DNA from: Bacteroidota bacterium
GTDB taxonomy: Bacteria > Bacteroidota > Bacteroidia > B-17B0 > Aurantibacillaceae
Reading direction: 5' to 3'
NCBI GenBank assembly: GCA_018267825.1
Contig: JAFDXR010000018.1
Span: forward strand, 1-64,000
Length of the DNA: 64,000 nucleotides
A program made the translations under genes and the position numbers. Each line of letters begins with the position of its first letter. Positions within the stretch are counted from its first letter, which is position 1. The notes under the pieces were generated by a model. That model was not told the DNA's origin, did no database searches, and worked only from the letters and a program-made list of their open reading frames with translations. Below, piece by piece: positions 54,376-64,000 of the stretch.

Positions 54376-55809
54376 TTAAAACTCGCAGTTGTTTGGTGTT
54401 CTCGGGAACGGAATCACGTCACGGATATTGGTCATGCCGGTTACGAAAAGTACCAGTCGCTCAAAACCCAGGCCAAATCCGGCATGCGGGCATGAACCGA
54501 AACGGCGTGTATCGAGGTACCAGTACATTTCCTCTGTCGGAATATGCATCTCTTTCATGCGGCCCTCCAGTTTTTCCAGGCGTTCTTCGCGTTGTGATCC
54601 GCCAATAATTTCACCGATACCCGGAAACAGAATATCCATAGCGCGTACGGTTTTGCCATCGTCATTCTGGCGCATATAAAACGCTTTGATGTCTTTCGGA
54701 TAGTCCGTAAGAACCACGGGCTTTTTAAAATGTTTCTCCACCAGGTAGCGTTCGTGTTCACTTTGCAGGTCAATACCCCATTCTACAGGGTACTGGAATT
54801 TTTTCTTTTTATAGTTCGGCGATTCTTTTAAAATATCGATCGCTTCGGTATAGGTGATTTTTGCAAATGCATTTTCAAGACAGAAATTCAATTTCTGCAT
54901 CAGGTCAAGCTCACTGCGCTCGTTCTGAGGTTTTTGTTTTTCCTCGTCGAGCAGGCGCTGCGTGAGGAATTCGATATCCTCGCGGTTATGTTCCAGGGCA
55001 TAGCCGATTACATACTTAAGCATTTCCTCGGCTAGGGCCATGTTATCGTTCAGATCGAAAAATGCCATCTCCGGTTCAATCATCCAGAACTCTGCCAGGT
55101 GGCGTGGCGTATTACTGTTTTCGGCACGGAATGTAGGGCCAAATGTATACACATCGCTGAATGCCATGGCGCCAAGTTCTCCCTCAAGCTGCCCGGATAC
55201 AGTAAGATTGGCGGCACGTCCGAAGAAGTCCTGTTTAAAATCAACAGCCCCGTTTTCATTCAGTGGCGGGTTTTTGGCATCGAGGGTTGTGACGCGGAAC
55301 ATTTCGCCCGCACCTTCGGCATCGCTTGCTGTAATAACCGGTGTGTGCAGGTATAAAAAGCCTTTATCATTGAAAAACTTGTGGATGGCATAAGCCAGGG
55401 TATGCCTTACACGGAAAACCGCTCCGAAGGTATTGGTGCGGAAACGCAGGTGAGCAATTTCGCGCAGATACTCCAGGCTCGGTTTATTTTTAAGTTGCAA
55501 AGGATATTTCTCAGGATCGCAGTCGCCCAGAATCTCTATGCTTTTGGCCTGAACCTCTACCTTCTGGCCCTTACCCTGCGAAGCAACCAGGGCACCATGC
55601 GCTGCAATAGAAGCTCCGGTTGTAATACGTTTGGCAATGTCTTCCGGGATCAGATTAAGATCAACAACCACCTGGAGATTATTATTGGTAGAACCATCGT
55701 TTAACGAAATAAACTGGTTATTGCGGAATGAACGAACCCATCCCTTCACAGTAACATCCTGTCCGGTGCCTTCACTTTGTAAAAGCTGTTTGATCTTAAT
55801 ACGTGTCAT
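54376..55809 (-). CDS. asnS: Asparaginyl-tRNA synthetase
   Basis: Class II aminoacyl-tRNA synthetase. The 477-residue product has an N-terminal OB-fold anticodon-binding domain ([22 protein letters not shown]), motif 2 ([22 protein letters not shown]) and motif 3 ([15 protein letters not shown]). ATG 55809 is chosen over a start 7 codons upstream because it gives the usual N-terminus. A promoter is visible at 55830-55863. Confidence 0.97.
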   Translation of the reverse strand: MTRIKIKQLLQSEGTGQDVTVKGWVRSFRNNQFISLNDGSTNNNLQVVVDLNLIPEDIAKRITTGASIAAHGALVASQGKGQKVEVQAKSIEILGDCDPEKYPLQLKNKPSLEYLREIAHLRFRTNTFGAVFRVRHTLAYAIHKFFNDKGFLYLHTPVITASDAEGAGEMFRVTTLDAKNPPLNENGAVDFKQDFFGRAANLTVSGQLEGELGAMAFSDVYTFGPTFRAENSNTPRHLAEFWMIEPEMAFFDLNDNMALAEEMLKYVIGYALEHNREDIEFLTQRLLDEEKQKPQNERSELDLMQKLNFCLENAFAKITYTEAIDILKESPNYKKKKFQYPVEWGIDLQSEHERYLVEKHFKKPVVLTDYPKDIKAFYMRQNDDGKTVRAMDILFPGIGEIIGGSQREERLEKLEGRMKEMHIPTEEMYWYLDTRRFGSCPHAGFGLGFERLVLFVTGMTNIRDVIPFPRTPNNCEF

Positions 55810-55829
55810 AGATTTAAAAAAATGAAACA

Positions 55830-55863
55830 CAAAAATAGTCGATTATCTTTAATTAGCGTCAAA
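55830..55863 (-). promoter_or_regulatory. asnS promoter
   Basis: TATTTTTG (55837-55830, minus) fits TAnnTTTG and TTTG at 55863-55860 lies 22 bp upstream. The predicted leader is about 15 nt. Confidence 0.6.
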
Positions 55864-55951
55864 TCAACATGGACTTTGAAGTGGAATGAATAAATTTTGG
55901 AGTTTTACGGGCAGGGAAGTGGTATTGTTTCCCACAGTCGAATGGACCTGA

Positions 55952-56377
55952 TTAACCGATTTTCATCGGCCTGATCTTGCTCTTGATGATAAAAGCATTC
56001 GGAAAATCGACTTGTATCTTCTTCAGCGTTTCAAAAGCTTCGAGTTTGGTTTTGAAATCACCCACCATAATCACGAAATTAGGTTGCAGATAATCGTCGT
56101 AAGCTGCTATATCACTGTATTTTGCAAGAAATTTGGTCTTTACCGCATTGGCCGCCGAACGGTCGGCGCTGAAGTGAATTTTGATCCTGTAACCCTCATA
56201 TTCGCCATTGGTCTTCTTGTGATAATCCGCTTTCTTTTCAACCAGCGCACGAACTTTTAATGCCGTTTGAATCTGCGAATTATCGCCTGTTTGCTGACAG
56301 AAACCAACATGCCCGGCACACAGCAGGATAAGCCAAAGGAGGTGTTTTTTCACAGTCCAAAAGTAGCCAAAATCCAT
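55952..56377 (-). CDS. Small SPOR-like secreted protein
   Basis: The 141-residue product has a signal-peptide-like N-terminus (KKHLLWLILLCAGHVGFCQ) and a C-terminal ~75-residue segment resembling SPOR domains (YRIKIHFSADRSAANAVKTKF and FVIMVGDFKTKLEAFETLKKI). A GTG at 56353 would give a more typical signal peptide. It is divergent from sucA with a 42-bp gap. Confidence 0.75.
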   Translation of the reverse strand: MDFGYFWTVKKHLLWLILLCAGHVGFCQQTGDNSQIQTALKVRALVEKKADYHKKTNGEYEGYRIKIHFSADRSAANAVKTKFLAKYSDIAAYDDYLQPNFVIMVGDFKTKLEAFETLKKIQVDFPNAFIIKSKIRPMKIG

Positions 56378-56387
56378 TATAAATACT

Positions 56388-56395
56388 TAAATTTG
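56388..56395 (+). promoter_or_regulatory. Candidate -7 element for sucA
   Basis: TAAATTTG fits TAnnTTTG and gives a leader of about 18 nt before the sucA ATG at 56420. No -33 TTG at the usual distance. Confidence 0.45.
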
Positions 56396-56419
56396 TAGCT
56401 TATTTTAACGAAAATTAAA

Positions 56420-59143
56420 ATGGACAAATTTTCTTACGTAGGGACCAGTGATGTAAATGCCATCGAAAGCTTATACCAGCAGTATTTACAGAACCCCGAA
56501 TCGGTTGACTCCACCTGGAAAGATTTCTTTAAAGGCTTTGAATTTGCACAAACAACATACGGCTCAGGTGATGCCGCCATCCCTGAAAATGTATCGAAAG
56601 AGTTTAAAGTTATCGGCCTCATCAATGGTTACCGTCAGCGCGGACACTTGTTTACCAAAACAAACCCGGTACGCCAGCGTCGTAAGTATGAGCCCACACT
56701 CGATCTCGAAAATTTCGGATTGAGCGAAAAAGACCTCGACACCGTGTTTCACGCCGGCAACGAAATCGGTATCGGTGCCGCGAAACTCAAAGATATTATT
56801 GAGCACCTCAAAAAAACCTATTGCGACAGCATTGGTGTGGAATACCTCTTCATGCGCGAACCGGCCGTGGTTAAATGGCTCCAGGAACGCATGGAGAAAT
56901 CAAAGAACACGCCTTCCTTTTCAAAAGAAGAGAAACGCACCATTCTGAAGAAACTCACACAGGCTGTTGTATTCGAAAACTTCCTCGCAACCAAATACGT
57001 AGGCCAGAAACGGTTCTCACTCGAAGGTGGTGAAGCACTTATTCCGGCTATGAATACCCTCATGGAATATGGCGCCAACACCGGCATTGCCGATTATGTG
57101 ATTGGTATGGCTCACCGTGGCCGCCTCAACGTGCTCACCAACATCATGAACAAAACCTATAAGGATGTGTTCACCGAGTTTGAAGGACGACCAAGCGAAG
57201 ATTCTTTATTCGACGGAGATGTGAAATACCACATGGGGTATTCATCAAACCAGACCAGTGATGGTGGTAAACAGGTTCACATGAGCCTCACGCCAAATCC
57301 GTCGCACCTCGAAACCGTTGACCCTATTGTAGAAGGAATTGCACGTGCCAAGATCGACAACCTCCACAATGGCGATAGCTCCAAAGTATGTCCTGTTCTG
57401 ATTCATGGTGATGCAGCTATTGCCGGACAGGGTATTGTATACGAAGTGGTTCAGATGAGCCAGCTCGATGGTTACAAAACCGGTGGTACCATTCACTTTG
57501 TGGTAAATAACCAGGTTGGATTTACCACCAATTTCATGGATGGCCGTTCATCTACCTATTGCACCGATGTGGCCAAAGTAGTGCTTTCCCCTGTATTCCA
57601 CGTCAATGGCGACGATGTTGAAGCACTCTGCTTCATTTCCAAACTGGCAATGGATTTCCGTCAGACATTCCACCGCGATGTATTCATCGATGTGCTTTGC
57701 TACCGTAAATACGGACATAACGAAGGCGATGAGCCACGTTTCACCCAACCTTTATTGTACAAGGAAATTGCCAAACACCCGAATCCAAAAGATATTTATG
57801 TAAGACGCCTGGAACTCGATGGCTCCGACCTGGCGGCTGAAGCAAAAAGCATTGAAGCGGCTTTCAAAGCAGAACTCGAAGAAAACCTCGATCAGGCTAA
57901 AAAAACAGAAACCGTAAAAATTACATCCTTCCTGCAGGGCAACTGGAATGGTATCCGCATGGCCAAGGACGATGATTTTGATGTGTCGCCGGATACAGCT
58001 GTTTCGGAAAAACTGTTTAAAGAACTGGCTGAAAAAACCACCACACTCCCGAAAGGAAAAACATTCTTCAACAAAATTCAGAAAGTATACGACGACCGTA
58101 AAGCCATGATCGCCAACGATAATTACGATTGGGCCATGGGCGAACTGCTGGCGTATGCATCCCTCATGAAAGAAGGACATCATGTGCGTTTCAGCGGACA
58201 GGATGTAGAGCGTGGTACTTTCTCACACCGTCATGCGGTAGTGAAAGTAGAAGACAGCGAAGAAGAATACACACCACTCAATAATATTGATGCGAAAGCT
58301 GAATTGCGTATTTACAATTCTCTCCTCAGCGAATATGGCGTACTTGGTTTTGAATACGGTTATGCTTTTGCCGCACCAAACATCCTCACCATCTGGGAAG
58401 CCCAGTTTGGCGATTTCTTTAATGGAGCGCAGATCATTATCGACCAATACCTCTCGGCTGCCGAATACAAATGGCGCCGTATGAATGGACTGGTAATGTT
58501 ATTGCCACACGGTTACGAAGGCCAGGGCCCTGAGCACTCTTCAGCCCGTATGGAGCGTTTCCTGCAGCTGTGTGCCGAAAACAACCTGCAGGTGGTCAAT
58601 ACAACCACACCGGCTCAGCAGTTCCACGTGATCCGCCGTCAGCTGAAACGTGATTTCCGCAAACCGCTCATCTGCTTCACGCCGAAAAAATTATTACGCT
58701 ACCCGAGCTGCGTAAGCAAGCTCACCGATTTCACCAAAGGCCGTTTCCAGGAAGTACTCGACGATCCGAATACCGATGTAAAACAGGTAAAACGCGTGGC
58801 ATTCTGCTCCGGTAAAGTATATTACGACCTCATCGAACGTCGCGAAAAAGAAGGCGTAAACGATATCGCCTTTGTGCGCCTGGAACAGCTATATCCGTTC
58901 CCGCACAAACAGGTGGCTGAGATTGTAGCAAAATATAAAAATGCCAAAGACTATCTCTGGATCCAGGAAGAACCTGAAAATGCAGGTGCATGGCGCCATG
59001 TAACACACACCATCAAAGATGTGAAACTGAAATATGTTGGTCGCGATGAAGCTGCAAGCCCGGCTACAGGCTATGCCAAACGACATAATGCTGAAACCGA
59101 AGACATCATGACAACCGTGTTTTCAAAAATACTTGTGAAATAA
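56420..59143 (+). CDS. sucA: 2-oxoglutarate dehydrogenase E1 component
   Basis: Thiamine-diphosphate-dependent E1 subunit of the 2-oxoglutarate dehydrogenase complex in the TCA cycle. The 907-residue product has the family N-terminus ([26 protein letters not shown]), the TPP domain ([25 protein letters not shown]), [18 protein letters not shown] and a C-terminal [13 protein letters not shown]. It is followed by the E2 gene sucB 31 bp downstream. Confidence 0.97.
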   Translation: MDKFSYVGTSDVNAIESLYQQYLQNPESVDSTWKDFFKGFEFAQTTYGSGDAAIPENVSKEFKVIGLINGYRQRGHLFTKTNPVRQRRKYEPTLDLENFGLSEKDLDTVFHAGNEIGIGAAKLKDIIEHLKKTYCDSIGVEYLFMREPAVVKWLQERMEKSKNTPSFSKEEKRTILKKLTQAVVFENFLATKYVGQKRFSLEGGEALIPAMNTLMEYGANTGIADYVIGMAHRGRLNVLTNIMNKTYKDVFTEFEGRPSEDSLFDGDVKYHMGYSSNQTSDGGKQVHMSLTPNPSHLETVDPIVEGIARAKIDNLHNGDSSKVCPVLIHGDAAIAGQGIVYEVVQMSQLDGYKTGGTIHFVVNNQVGFTTNFMDGRSSTYCTDVAKVVLSPVFHVNGDDVEALCFISKLAMDFRQTFHRDVFIDVLCYRKYGHNEGDEPRFTQPLLYKEIAKHPNPKDIYVRRLELDGSDLAAEAKSIEAAFKAELEENLDQAKKTETVKITSFLQGNWNGIRMAKDDDFDVSPDTAVSEKLFKELAEKTTTLPKGKTFFNKIQKVYDDRKAMIANDNYDWAMGELLAYASLMKEGHHVRFSGQDVERGTFSHRHAVVKVEDSEEEYTPLNNIDAKAELRIYNSLLSEYGVLGFEYGYAFAAPNILTIWEAQFGDFFNGAQIIIDQYLSAAEYKWRRMNGLVMLLPHGYEGQGPEHSSARMERFLQLCAENNLQVVNTTTPAQQFHVIRRQLKRDFRKPLICFTPKKLLRYPSCVSKLTDFTKGRFQEVLDDPNTDVKQVKRVAFCSGKVYYDLIERREKEGVNDIAFVRLEQLYPFPHKQVAEIVAKYKNAKDYLWIQEEPENAGAWRHVTHTIKDVKLKYVGRDEAASPATGYAKRHNAETEDIMTTVFSKILVK

Positions 59144-59174
59144 TAAATCAATAACAACATTCAATAAAACGTAT

Positions 59175-60434
59175 ATGGCCATTGTAGAATTAAAAGTACC
59201 AAGCCCCGGAGAATCAATCACCGAAGTAACCATTGCCCGATGGATCAGAAACACAGGCGATGTGGTTGAGAAAGATGAGGTATTGGCGGAGATCGACTCC
59301 GATAAGGCAACCCTGACCCTGAATGCCGAAGACTCAGGTAAAATTGAGGTACTGGCCGCTGAAGGCGACACGGTGAAAGTGGGCCAGGTTGTTGTAAAGA
59401 TCGACACATCTGTAAAACCGGAAGCCAAAAAAGAAGCACCAAAAGCAGAACCTAAAAAAGAGGAAGTAAAAGCCGAGGTGAAAAAAGAAACCGTTGCCGC
59501 TCCGACCACCGAAAAATCAACCGGCTATGCATCGGGCACTCCGAGCGTGGCAGCCGCCAAGCTCATGGCCGAAAACAACATTAAATCAGCCCAGGTAAAC
59601 GGTACCGGTAAAGACGGCCGTATTACCAAACAGGATATCCTAAATGCACTCTCTAACGGTTTACCTACTGCCGCACAGGTAGTAAGCAACAGCTGGCAGG
59701 GTGGCCGCGATAAAGACCGCAGCAAAATGACTGCGCTCCGCAAAACAGTGGCGAAACGCCTTGTAGCAGTGAAGAACGAAACCGCCATGCTCACCACATT
59801 CAATGAAGTGGACATGAGCGCTATTTATGCACTGCGCGCCAAATACAAAGACAAATTCAAGGAAGTATACGGCACCAATATCGGGTTCATGAGTTTCTTT
59901 ACCAAAGCCGTAACAGAAGCCCTGTTCCATTTCCCGGCTGTAAACGGTATGATCGATGGCGATGAAATTGTATACAACAAATATTGCGATATAGGGATTG
60001 CGGTGAGTGCACCTAAAGGATTAATGGTGCCTGTACTGCGCAATGCCGAACTTATGAGCCTGGCGCAAATCGAAGCAGGTATCAAGGATCTGGCCATCAA
60101 AGCCCGCGACGGGAAACTCACCATTCCTGAAATGGAAGGCGGAACCTTCACCATTACCAATGGCGGTGTGTTTGGCTCCATGATGAGTACACCGATCATT
60201 AACCCGCCGCAAAGCGCCATCCTCGGAATGCACAACGTGGTTGACCGCCCGATGGCGGTGAATGGTAAAGTGGAAATCCGCCCGATGATGTATGTAGCCC
60301 TGAGCTACGATCACCGCATTATCGACGGCCGCGAGAGCGTAGGCTTCCTCGTGAAAGTAAAAGAAATGCTCGAGAACCCAAGCCGTATGCTATTCGGTGG
60401 CAAAAACCCCGAAGAAGTTCTGCTCGGATTATAA
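59175..60434 (+). CDS. sucB: Dihydrolipoyl succinyltransferase (E2 of 2-oxoglutarate dehydrogenase)
   Basis: The 419-residue product has one N-terminal lipoyl domain with the modified Lys in [11 protein letters not shown] (about 36-46), an Ala/Lys/Glu-rich linker, a peripheral subunit-binding domain (about 123-160, [14 protein letters not shown]) and a catalytic domain with [16 protein letters not shown] (HxxxDG). The adjacent sucA and the catalytic domain support 2-oxoglutarate rather than pyruvate specificity. A strong terminator follows. Confidence 0.96.
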   Translation: MAIVELKVPSPGESITEVTIARWIRNTGDVVEKDEVLAEIDSDKATLTLNAEDSGKIEVLAAEGDTVKVGQVVVKIDTSVKPEAKKEAPKAEPKKEEVKAEVKKETVAAPTTEKSTGYASGTPSVAAAKLMAENNIKSAQVNGTGKDGRITKQDILNALSNGLPTAAQVVSNSWQGGRDKDRSKMTALRKTVAKRLVAVKNETAMLTTFNEVDMSAIYALRAKYKDKFKEVYGTNIGFMSFFTKAVTEALFHFPAVNGMIDGDEIVYNKYCDIGIAVSAPKGLMVPVLRNAELMSLAQIEAGIKDLAIKARDGKLTIPEMEGGTFTITNGGVFGSMMSTPIINPPQSAILGMHNVVDRPMAVNGKVEIRPMMYVALSYDHRIIDGRESVGFLVKVKEMLENPSRMLFGGKNPEEVLLGL

Positions 60435-60452
60435 TTCTTTATATATCATGCG

Positions 60453-60479
60453 AAAAGCCCGGTTATGCCGGGCTTTTTT
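60453..60479. terminator. Strong bidirectional terminator after sucB
   Basis: AAAAGCCCGG pairs perfectly with CCGGGCTTTT (10 bp, loop TTATG), with T-tracts on the plus-strand side (TTTTTTA) and A-tracts on the other. It separates sucAB from the convergent T9SS cargo gene. Confidence 0.95.
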
Positions 60480-60501
60480 ATTTTTTCATAACAGCAGTTC
60501 G

Positions 60502-63312
60502 CTATTTGATCCGCGTCAGCAAAGTAATATGGCCTGTGCGGGTCTTACTTTTTCCATCGAGTGTCTTTATCAGAATGCTGTATACATACAATCCGGGCTC
60601 GCAAAGCTGTCCGCCAAACTTACCATCCCAGCCCTGCGTCATATCTGCACTGTGGAATATACGCTGCCCCCAGCGATTATAAATGTTTAATTCAAAACCG
60701 GCCAAACCATATCCCATCGGCAGAAACACTTCGTTGAGGTTATCGCCGGAGGGAGTAAAAGCATTCGGAATAAAAATATCCCAGTCTTTGGTGACTGTAA
60801 TACATACCTCATCGTGGTTCACACAGCCATGGCTATTGGTAGCCGTGAGCTGATAGCAGCTGTTGTTTTGAGGCGCCACTTCTACCACCGGACAATAATT
60901 ACACACCAGCGTGGAACCATCAACGGCACTCCAGCCCATCACGCCATTCCCCGTTCCGGTTAACACATAACTTTCGTCTATATTGATCGTTGTATCAGGT
61001 CCGCCGTTCACCATCGGTAAAGGATTTACAAAAAGGGTTACTGTTGCCGTTACCGGGCAAATGCCATTGTTGGACATAGTCACACTATAAGTCGTGGTAA
61101 CCTGTGGCGAAGCACTGGTGCCCGAAGCGCTGGTATTACCTAGTCCTGCAGCGGGTGTCCATGCATAGGTATTGCCACCGCCGGCCTGTAACATGGTAGA
61201 GTTGCCTATGCAAATGCTGTCGCTTGCCGAAATGGTGACATTTATTTTCGGAATCACCTGAACCTGCACAGTTGTGCTTGACAGGCAGCTGACAGATCCA
61301 ACCGTGTTGGCTCCGGTTAATGTGTATAAAGTGCTTACACTCGGGCTGGCCGTTACAACAGGTCCTGTGCTGCTGCTGAGTGTGGTGGCCGGACTCCAGG
61401 TGTAACCGGCTGCACCGCTGGCCGAAAGATTGGCTGATGCCCCCTCGCAAATGGAGGTGGGGGTACTGAGTGCCTGGAGTATAGGGTTGTTAACGACGAT
61501 CACCTGTGCGGTGCCTGTGCCGGTACAACCCAACGATGAAGTGCCCGTGATGGTATAGAAACTGGTATTGGCCGGCCCGGCTGTAACAGCAGCTCCGCTG
61601 CTGGCACTGAGCCCTGTGGCCGGACTCCATTGATAACTGGCTGCGCCGCTGGCACTAAGCAAGGTATTGGTGCCGGCACATAGTGTAGACGATGCCGGGC
61701 TGATACTGATCGTAGGTGTAGGGTTTACGGTAACGGCAACTGTATTCGTGCCTGTGCAGCCGCTGTTGTCGCCGGTGACAGTATAGGTTACACTGGCTGC
61801 CGGACTGGCTGTAACAGTGCCGCCCGAACCTGTATTGAGGCTTGTGGCCGGACTCCATGTATAGGATGTGGCACCGCTGGCACTTAGCGTGGCGCTTGCC
61901 CCGGGGCAAATACTGGCGCTTGCCGGGCTCACATTTAAAATAAAACCGGAGCTCACAACAACGGTGGAAGTCGCAGTAGCACTGCATCCGCCGGCATCGG
62001 TACCGGTTACGGTATATTGTGTGGTTGTGGCAGGGCTTGCCGATACATTGGCGCCGCTGCCGGAACTCAGGCCAGTGGCCGGATTCCAGGTATAACTCAG
62101 GGCACCGCTGGCAGTGAGACTGATGGAGCTGCCGGTGCAAATGGTTCCGGAGTTTACACTGATAGTAGGAGCTCCGCTTGATGTAATGGTTGCCTGGCTT
62201 GCTGATAAGCAGCCGGTATTGTCTTTTACCTGTACGGTATATACACCCGCGCCTAAAGACGTGAAGCTTGAATTCCCTGAAAAAGCACCGCCATTAATGG
62301 CAAAGGTATAAGGTGTATTTCCGCCGCTGGCAGAAGCGGTAATGCTGCCGTTACCTGCTCCGCAGCTGGCATTTGCAGGGGTGGTGGTGAGGGTTACACC
62401 CGAAGTCGGTTGCGAAATGCTCAGCGTCACAGTCGATATACAGCTTTTGGAATCGGTAATGGTGCAGGTGTAGTTGCCGGCTGTTAAATTGGAAGCAGTA
62501 GCAGTAGCCTGTACAGGCGCTGAATTCCACGAATAGGCAAAAGGAGCATTGCTGCCGGTAGCATTGGCCGTAGCTGTTCCGTTATTACCACCGAAGCAAC
62601 TCACGCTGGTGGATGTGGCGGTGAGGGTTTGTGTATAAGGAATTCCGGAGACAGCCATAATGAATCCGCCCCAACCGGATGTTGTATTGATGGTGATGCT
62701 TTGCAGTGTTTTCTTCATGTCGGCGCAACTCAGGGTCAGGTCGAGTGGGTAGAAGCGGGGATCGTTCGGGAAGCCATCAAATGTAGCGCCTGAGGTCTGG
62801 CGTGTACAGCGCCCGAAACAACAGTACTGCGCACCGGCCCCAAAAAACCAATCCTGGATATTGAAGCTGCCGAAACTGGTGCTGGTACCATTGGTATAGT
62901 TCAGTGTTACCGAAATATTGCTGGAGCCTTCGGTGGAGAAGAGTAATAAACTCAGGCCCGCGTATGAGGCCGGACTTACCAGGCTCAGCGTGCCGGTGTT
63001 TCCGCTTGGCAGGAAAAGACAATTGTTGCCCGTGAAGGGATTCAGCTGGTAGGTGCGGCTTCCGTTCACAATGGTACCGCTGTTTACAATACCACCGGAG
63101 AATCCGGCACCGGCGGCGAAGTTGGCGCTATACATCACGTGGTTGGTTCCATCGAGCGATTGGGTGGTTCCGGTCTGTGAATCGGGAGCGGTTTCGGCAA
63201 TAGCATCAATATTAAAGCCGGTAACGGTTATGGGCAAATAGGACTGTGCGGCGAGTTCCGCACCGGAGAAGAGCAATAGTATGCAGGAAATGTATCGAAG
63301 GATGCTGGCCAT
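60502..63312 (-). CDS. Large T9SS cargo protein with Ig-like repeats and type B sorting domain
   Basis: The 936-residue product has a signal peptide (ends near ELAAQS), an N-terminal beta-rich domain with a Cys cluster (YCCFGRCTRQ), one SprB-like repeat (SVSCFGGNNGTATANATGS), about five Ig-like repeats of ~80 residues sharing SGAxSYTWSPATxLxxxSG, and a C-terminal gliding-motility/type B sorting domain (FIPNAFTPSGDNLNEVF, LNIYNRWGQRIF, LDGKSKTRTGHITLL). It is likely a surface-exposed, secreted protein. Minus-strand TACATTTG lies at 63368-63361. Confidence 0.92.
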   Translation of the reverse strand: MASILRYISCILLLFSGAELAAQSYLPITVTGFNIDAIAETAPDSQTGTTQSLDGTNHVMYSANFAAGAGFSGGIVNSGTIVNGSRTYQLNPFTGNNCLFLPSGNTGTLSLVSPASYAGLSLLLFSTEGSSNISVTLNYTNGTSTSFGSFNIQDWFFGAGAQYCCFGRCTRQTSGATFDGFPNDPRFYPLDLTLSCADMKKTLQSITINTTSGWGGFIMAVSGIPYTQTLTATSTSVSCFGGNNGTATANATGSNAPFAYSWNSAPVQATATASNLTAGNYTCTITDSKSCISTVTLSISQPTSGVTLTTTPANASCGAGNGSITASASGGNTPYTFAINGGAFSGNSSFTSLGAGVYTVQVKDNTGCLSASQATITSSGAPTISVNSGTICTGSSISLTASGALSYTWNPATGLSSGSGANVSASPATTTQYTVTGTDAGGCSATATSTVVVSSGFILNVSPASASICPGASATLSASGATSYTWSPATSLNTGSGGTVTASPAASVTYTVTGDNSGCTGTNTVAVTVNPTPTISISPASSTLCAGTNTLLSASGAASYQWSPATGLSASSGAAVTAGPANTSFYTITGTSSLGCTGTGTAQVIVVNNPILQALSTPTSICEGASANLSASGAAGYTWSPATTLSSSTGPVVTASPSVSTLYTLTGANTVGSVSCLSSTTVQVQVIPKINVTISASDSICIGNSTMLQAGGGNTYAWTPAAGLGNTSASGTSASPQVTTTYSVTMSNNGICPVTATVTLFVNPLPMVNGGPDTTINIDESYVLTGTGNGVMGWSAVDGSTLVCNYCPVVEVAPQNNSCYQLTATNSHGCVNHDEVCITVTKDWDIFIPNAFTPSGDNLNEVFLPMGYGLAGFELNIYNRWGQRIFHSADMTQGWDGKFGGQLCEPGLYVYSILIKTLDGKSKTRTGHITLLTRIK

Positions 63313-63360
63313 TTCGTAGGATACATATAAAAATTAAATCGTTTTAGGTAATTGACATGA

Positions 63361-63368
63361 CAAATGTA
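63361..63368 (-). promoter_or_regulatory. Candidate -7 element for the type B cargo gene
   Basis: TACATTTG on the minus strand fits TAnnTTTG and gives a leader of about 45 nt. No -33 TTG was seen. Confidence 0.4.
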
Positions 63369-63412
63369 CGACGAAAGCAGGGGAAACAGGAATTCTTTAC
63401 TAATTGAGGGGA

Positions 63413-64000
63413 TTACTTCACTAATTTATAGTGATCATCAAAGAAGGGTTTGTAAGTGGCAACTTTCTTCTTTTTATAGAAAATAGGGAGGTTTCCGGCT
63501 GAAATAGCCATCAGGGTCACCAATTCGCGTTTTACCTTGCCGCTGAAGATTGTCTGATCGTTGCTGGCATTGGATAAATAATTCATGGCCTCTTCAGCGT
63601 TCTTAAAGGACTTTACAATGACCAGCTGATCACTGGCTCCGAAAAGACTGCTGCTTACGAGCAGGTTGGAGTTGGCATAGTACTTTGTGTCGAAATCGCT
63701 CAGGGATGTTTTAAACGGGTTGGCCACCGCCGGATCATCCGCCAGAACAGCAATCACAAAGTGTTCCGCCATCAGGTCTACATTGAATGTATCGGTAGCT
63801 ACCGGGTTTTTTTCGCCTGCTGTAGTATTTTCAGGATGTTTCATGTCGTAAATCAGCATCAGGATGGTCTGAGCTTCTTTCGATACAGGATCTGCCGGGT
63901 ACAGCACCTGCAATTGTTTCAGAGCGCTTTCCAGCGAATCAACACCTTTTGATTTGCCAATGCACATGGCTTTTATAAACGAAAATTTGGCTCCGAAATC
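63413..64000 (-). CDS. C-terminal part of a PorW/SprE-like T9SS lipoprotein (5' end outside window)
   Basis: The frame is open to the right edge and contains the end of a TPR-type protein: AKFSFIKAMCIGKSKGVDSLESALKQL, then a module with HFVIAVLADDPAVANPF, FDTKYYANSNLLV, VIVKSFKNAEEAMNYL and LPIFYKKKKVATYKPFF. This terminal module fits the C-terminus of PorW/SprE family proteins of the type IX secretion system. The full protein should be several hundred residues long; the start is not in the window. Confidence 0.75.
   Translation of the reverse strand, partial: DFGAKFSFIKAMCIGKSKGVDSLESALKQLQVLYPADPVSKEAQTILMLIYDMKHPENTTAGEKNPVATDTFNVDLMAEHFVIAVLADDPAVANPFKTSLSDFDTKYYANSNLLVSSSLFGASDQLVIVKSFKNAEEAMNYLSNASNDQTIFSGKVKRELVTLMAISAGNLPIFYKKKKVATYKPFFDDHYKLVK

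Overview
The window comes from a Bacteroidota chromosome. Supporting signs are type IX secretion system (T9SS) genes and cargo with C-terminal sorting domains, SprB-type repeats, HU-CCDC81/SPOR and DUF1571 proteins, -7 promoter elements of the form TAnnTTTG, weak Shine-Dalgarno use, and a type II polyketide-like ketosynthase operon of the kind seen in aryl polyene/flexirubin clusters. A non-flavobacterial lineage such as Chitinophagales/Sphingobacteriales is possible but cannot be settled here. No rRNA, integrase, transposase or CRISPR array was seen.

Layout. 1-4.9 kb: 5' end of a tRNA (probably Ala) and the leftward rimP-nusA-infB operon, with a promoter and a terminator-like hairpin in its leader. 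5.0-8.3 kb: a small His-rich membrane protein, then acpP-fabF-rnc and a small Bacteroidota protein. 8.3-15.8 kb: a repeat-rich gap, DUF1571/LysM protein, HU/SPOR protein, T9SS cargo, prolyl oligopeptidase, AlkD-like glycosylase, LysM glucosaminidase. 15.9-23.5 kb: one tightly packed leftward run of ten genes: thioesterase, ketosynthase, half-ketosynthase, ACP, ketosynthase, cysteine-less ketosynthase-like protein, polysaccharide deacetylase, FecCD-type permease, its ATPase, and an OmpA-like protein. 23.5-24.2 kb: a tandem array of about six 96-bp repeats. 24.2-29.2 kb: dxs, two unknown proteins and an O-antigen-ligase-like protein. 29.3-34.5 kb: a MORN/DUF6624 protein and a five-gene operon of lipoproteins, a Tat-exported phosphatase-fold protein and a c-type-cytochrome-like lipoprotein. 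34.5-38.9 kb: a second repeat patch, rhodanese and EVE proteins, an aminotransferase, a heptose-kinase-like gene and ubiE. 38.9-43.1 kb: a large SprB-repeat T9SS cargo lying between ubiE and porT. 43.1-54.3 kb: FAD oxidoreductase, an AT-rich AAA-ATPase + TOPRIM-like gene pair (probable defence cassette), CocE-like hydrolase, MBL hydrolase, YyaL-like protein, a YD-repeat-like protein, rpoN and a small lipoprotein. 54.4-64 kb: asnS, a SPOR-like protein, sucA-sucB, a T9SS type B cargo, and the C-terminal part of a PorW/SprE-like lipoprotein running off the right edge.

How the genes fit together. The window mixes housekeeping genes (translation, fatty acid and isoprenoid synthesis, TCA cycle, menaquinone) with a large envelope component: T9SS machinery (porT, porW/sprE) and three cargo proteins, peptidoglycan-binding proteins, and surface polysaccharide genes. 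The two accessory systems most worth study are the ketosynthase operon, whose members show graded loss of catalytic residues and which continues without a break into metal-uptake genes, and the AT-rich ATPase/TOPRIM pair.
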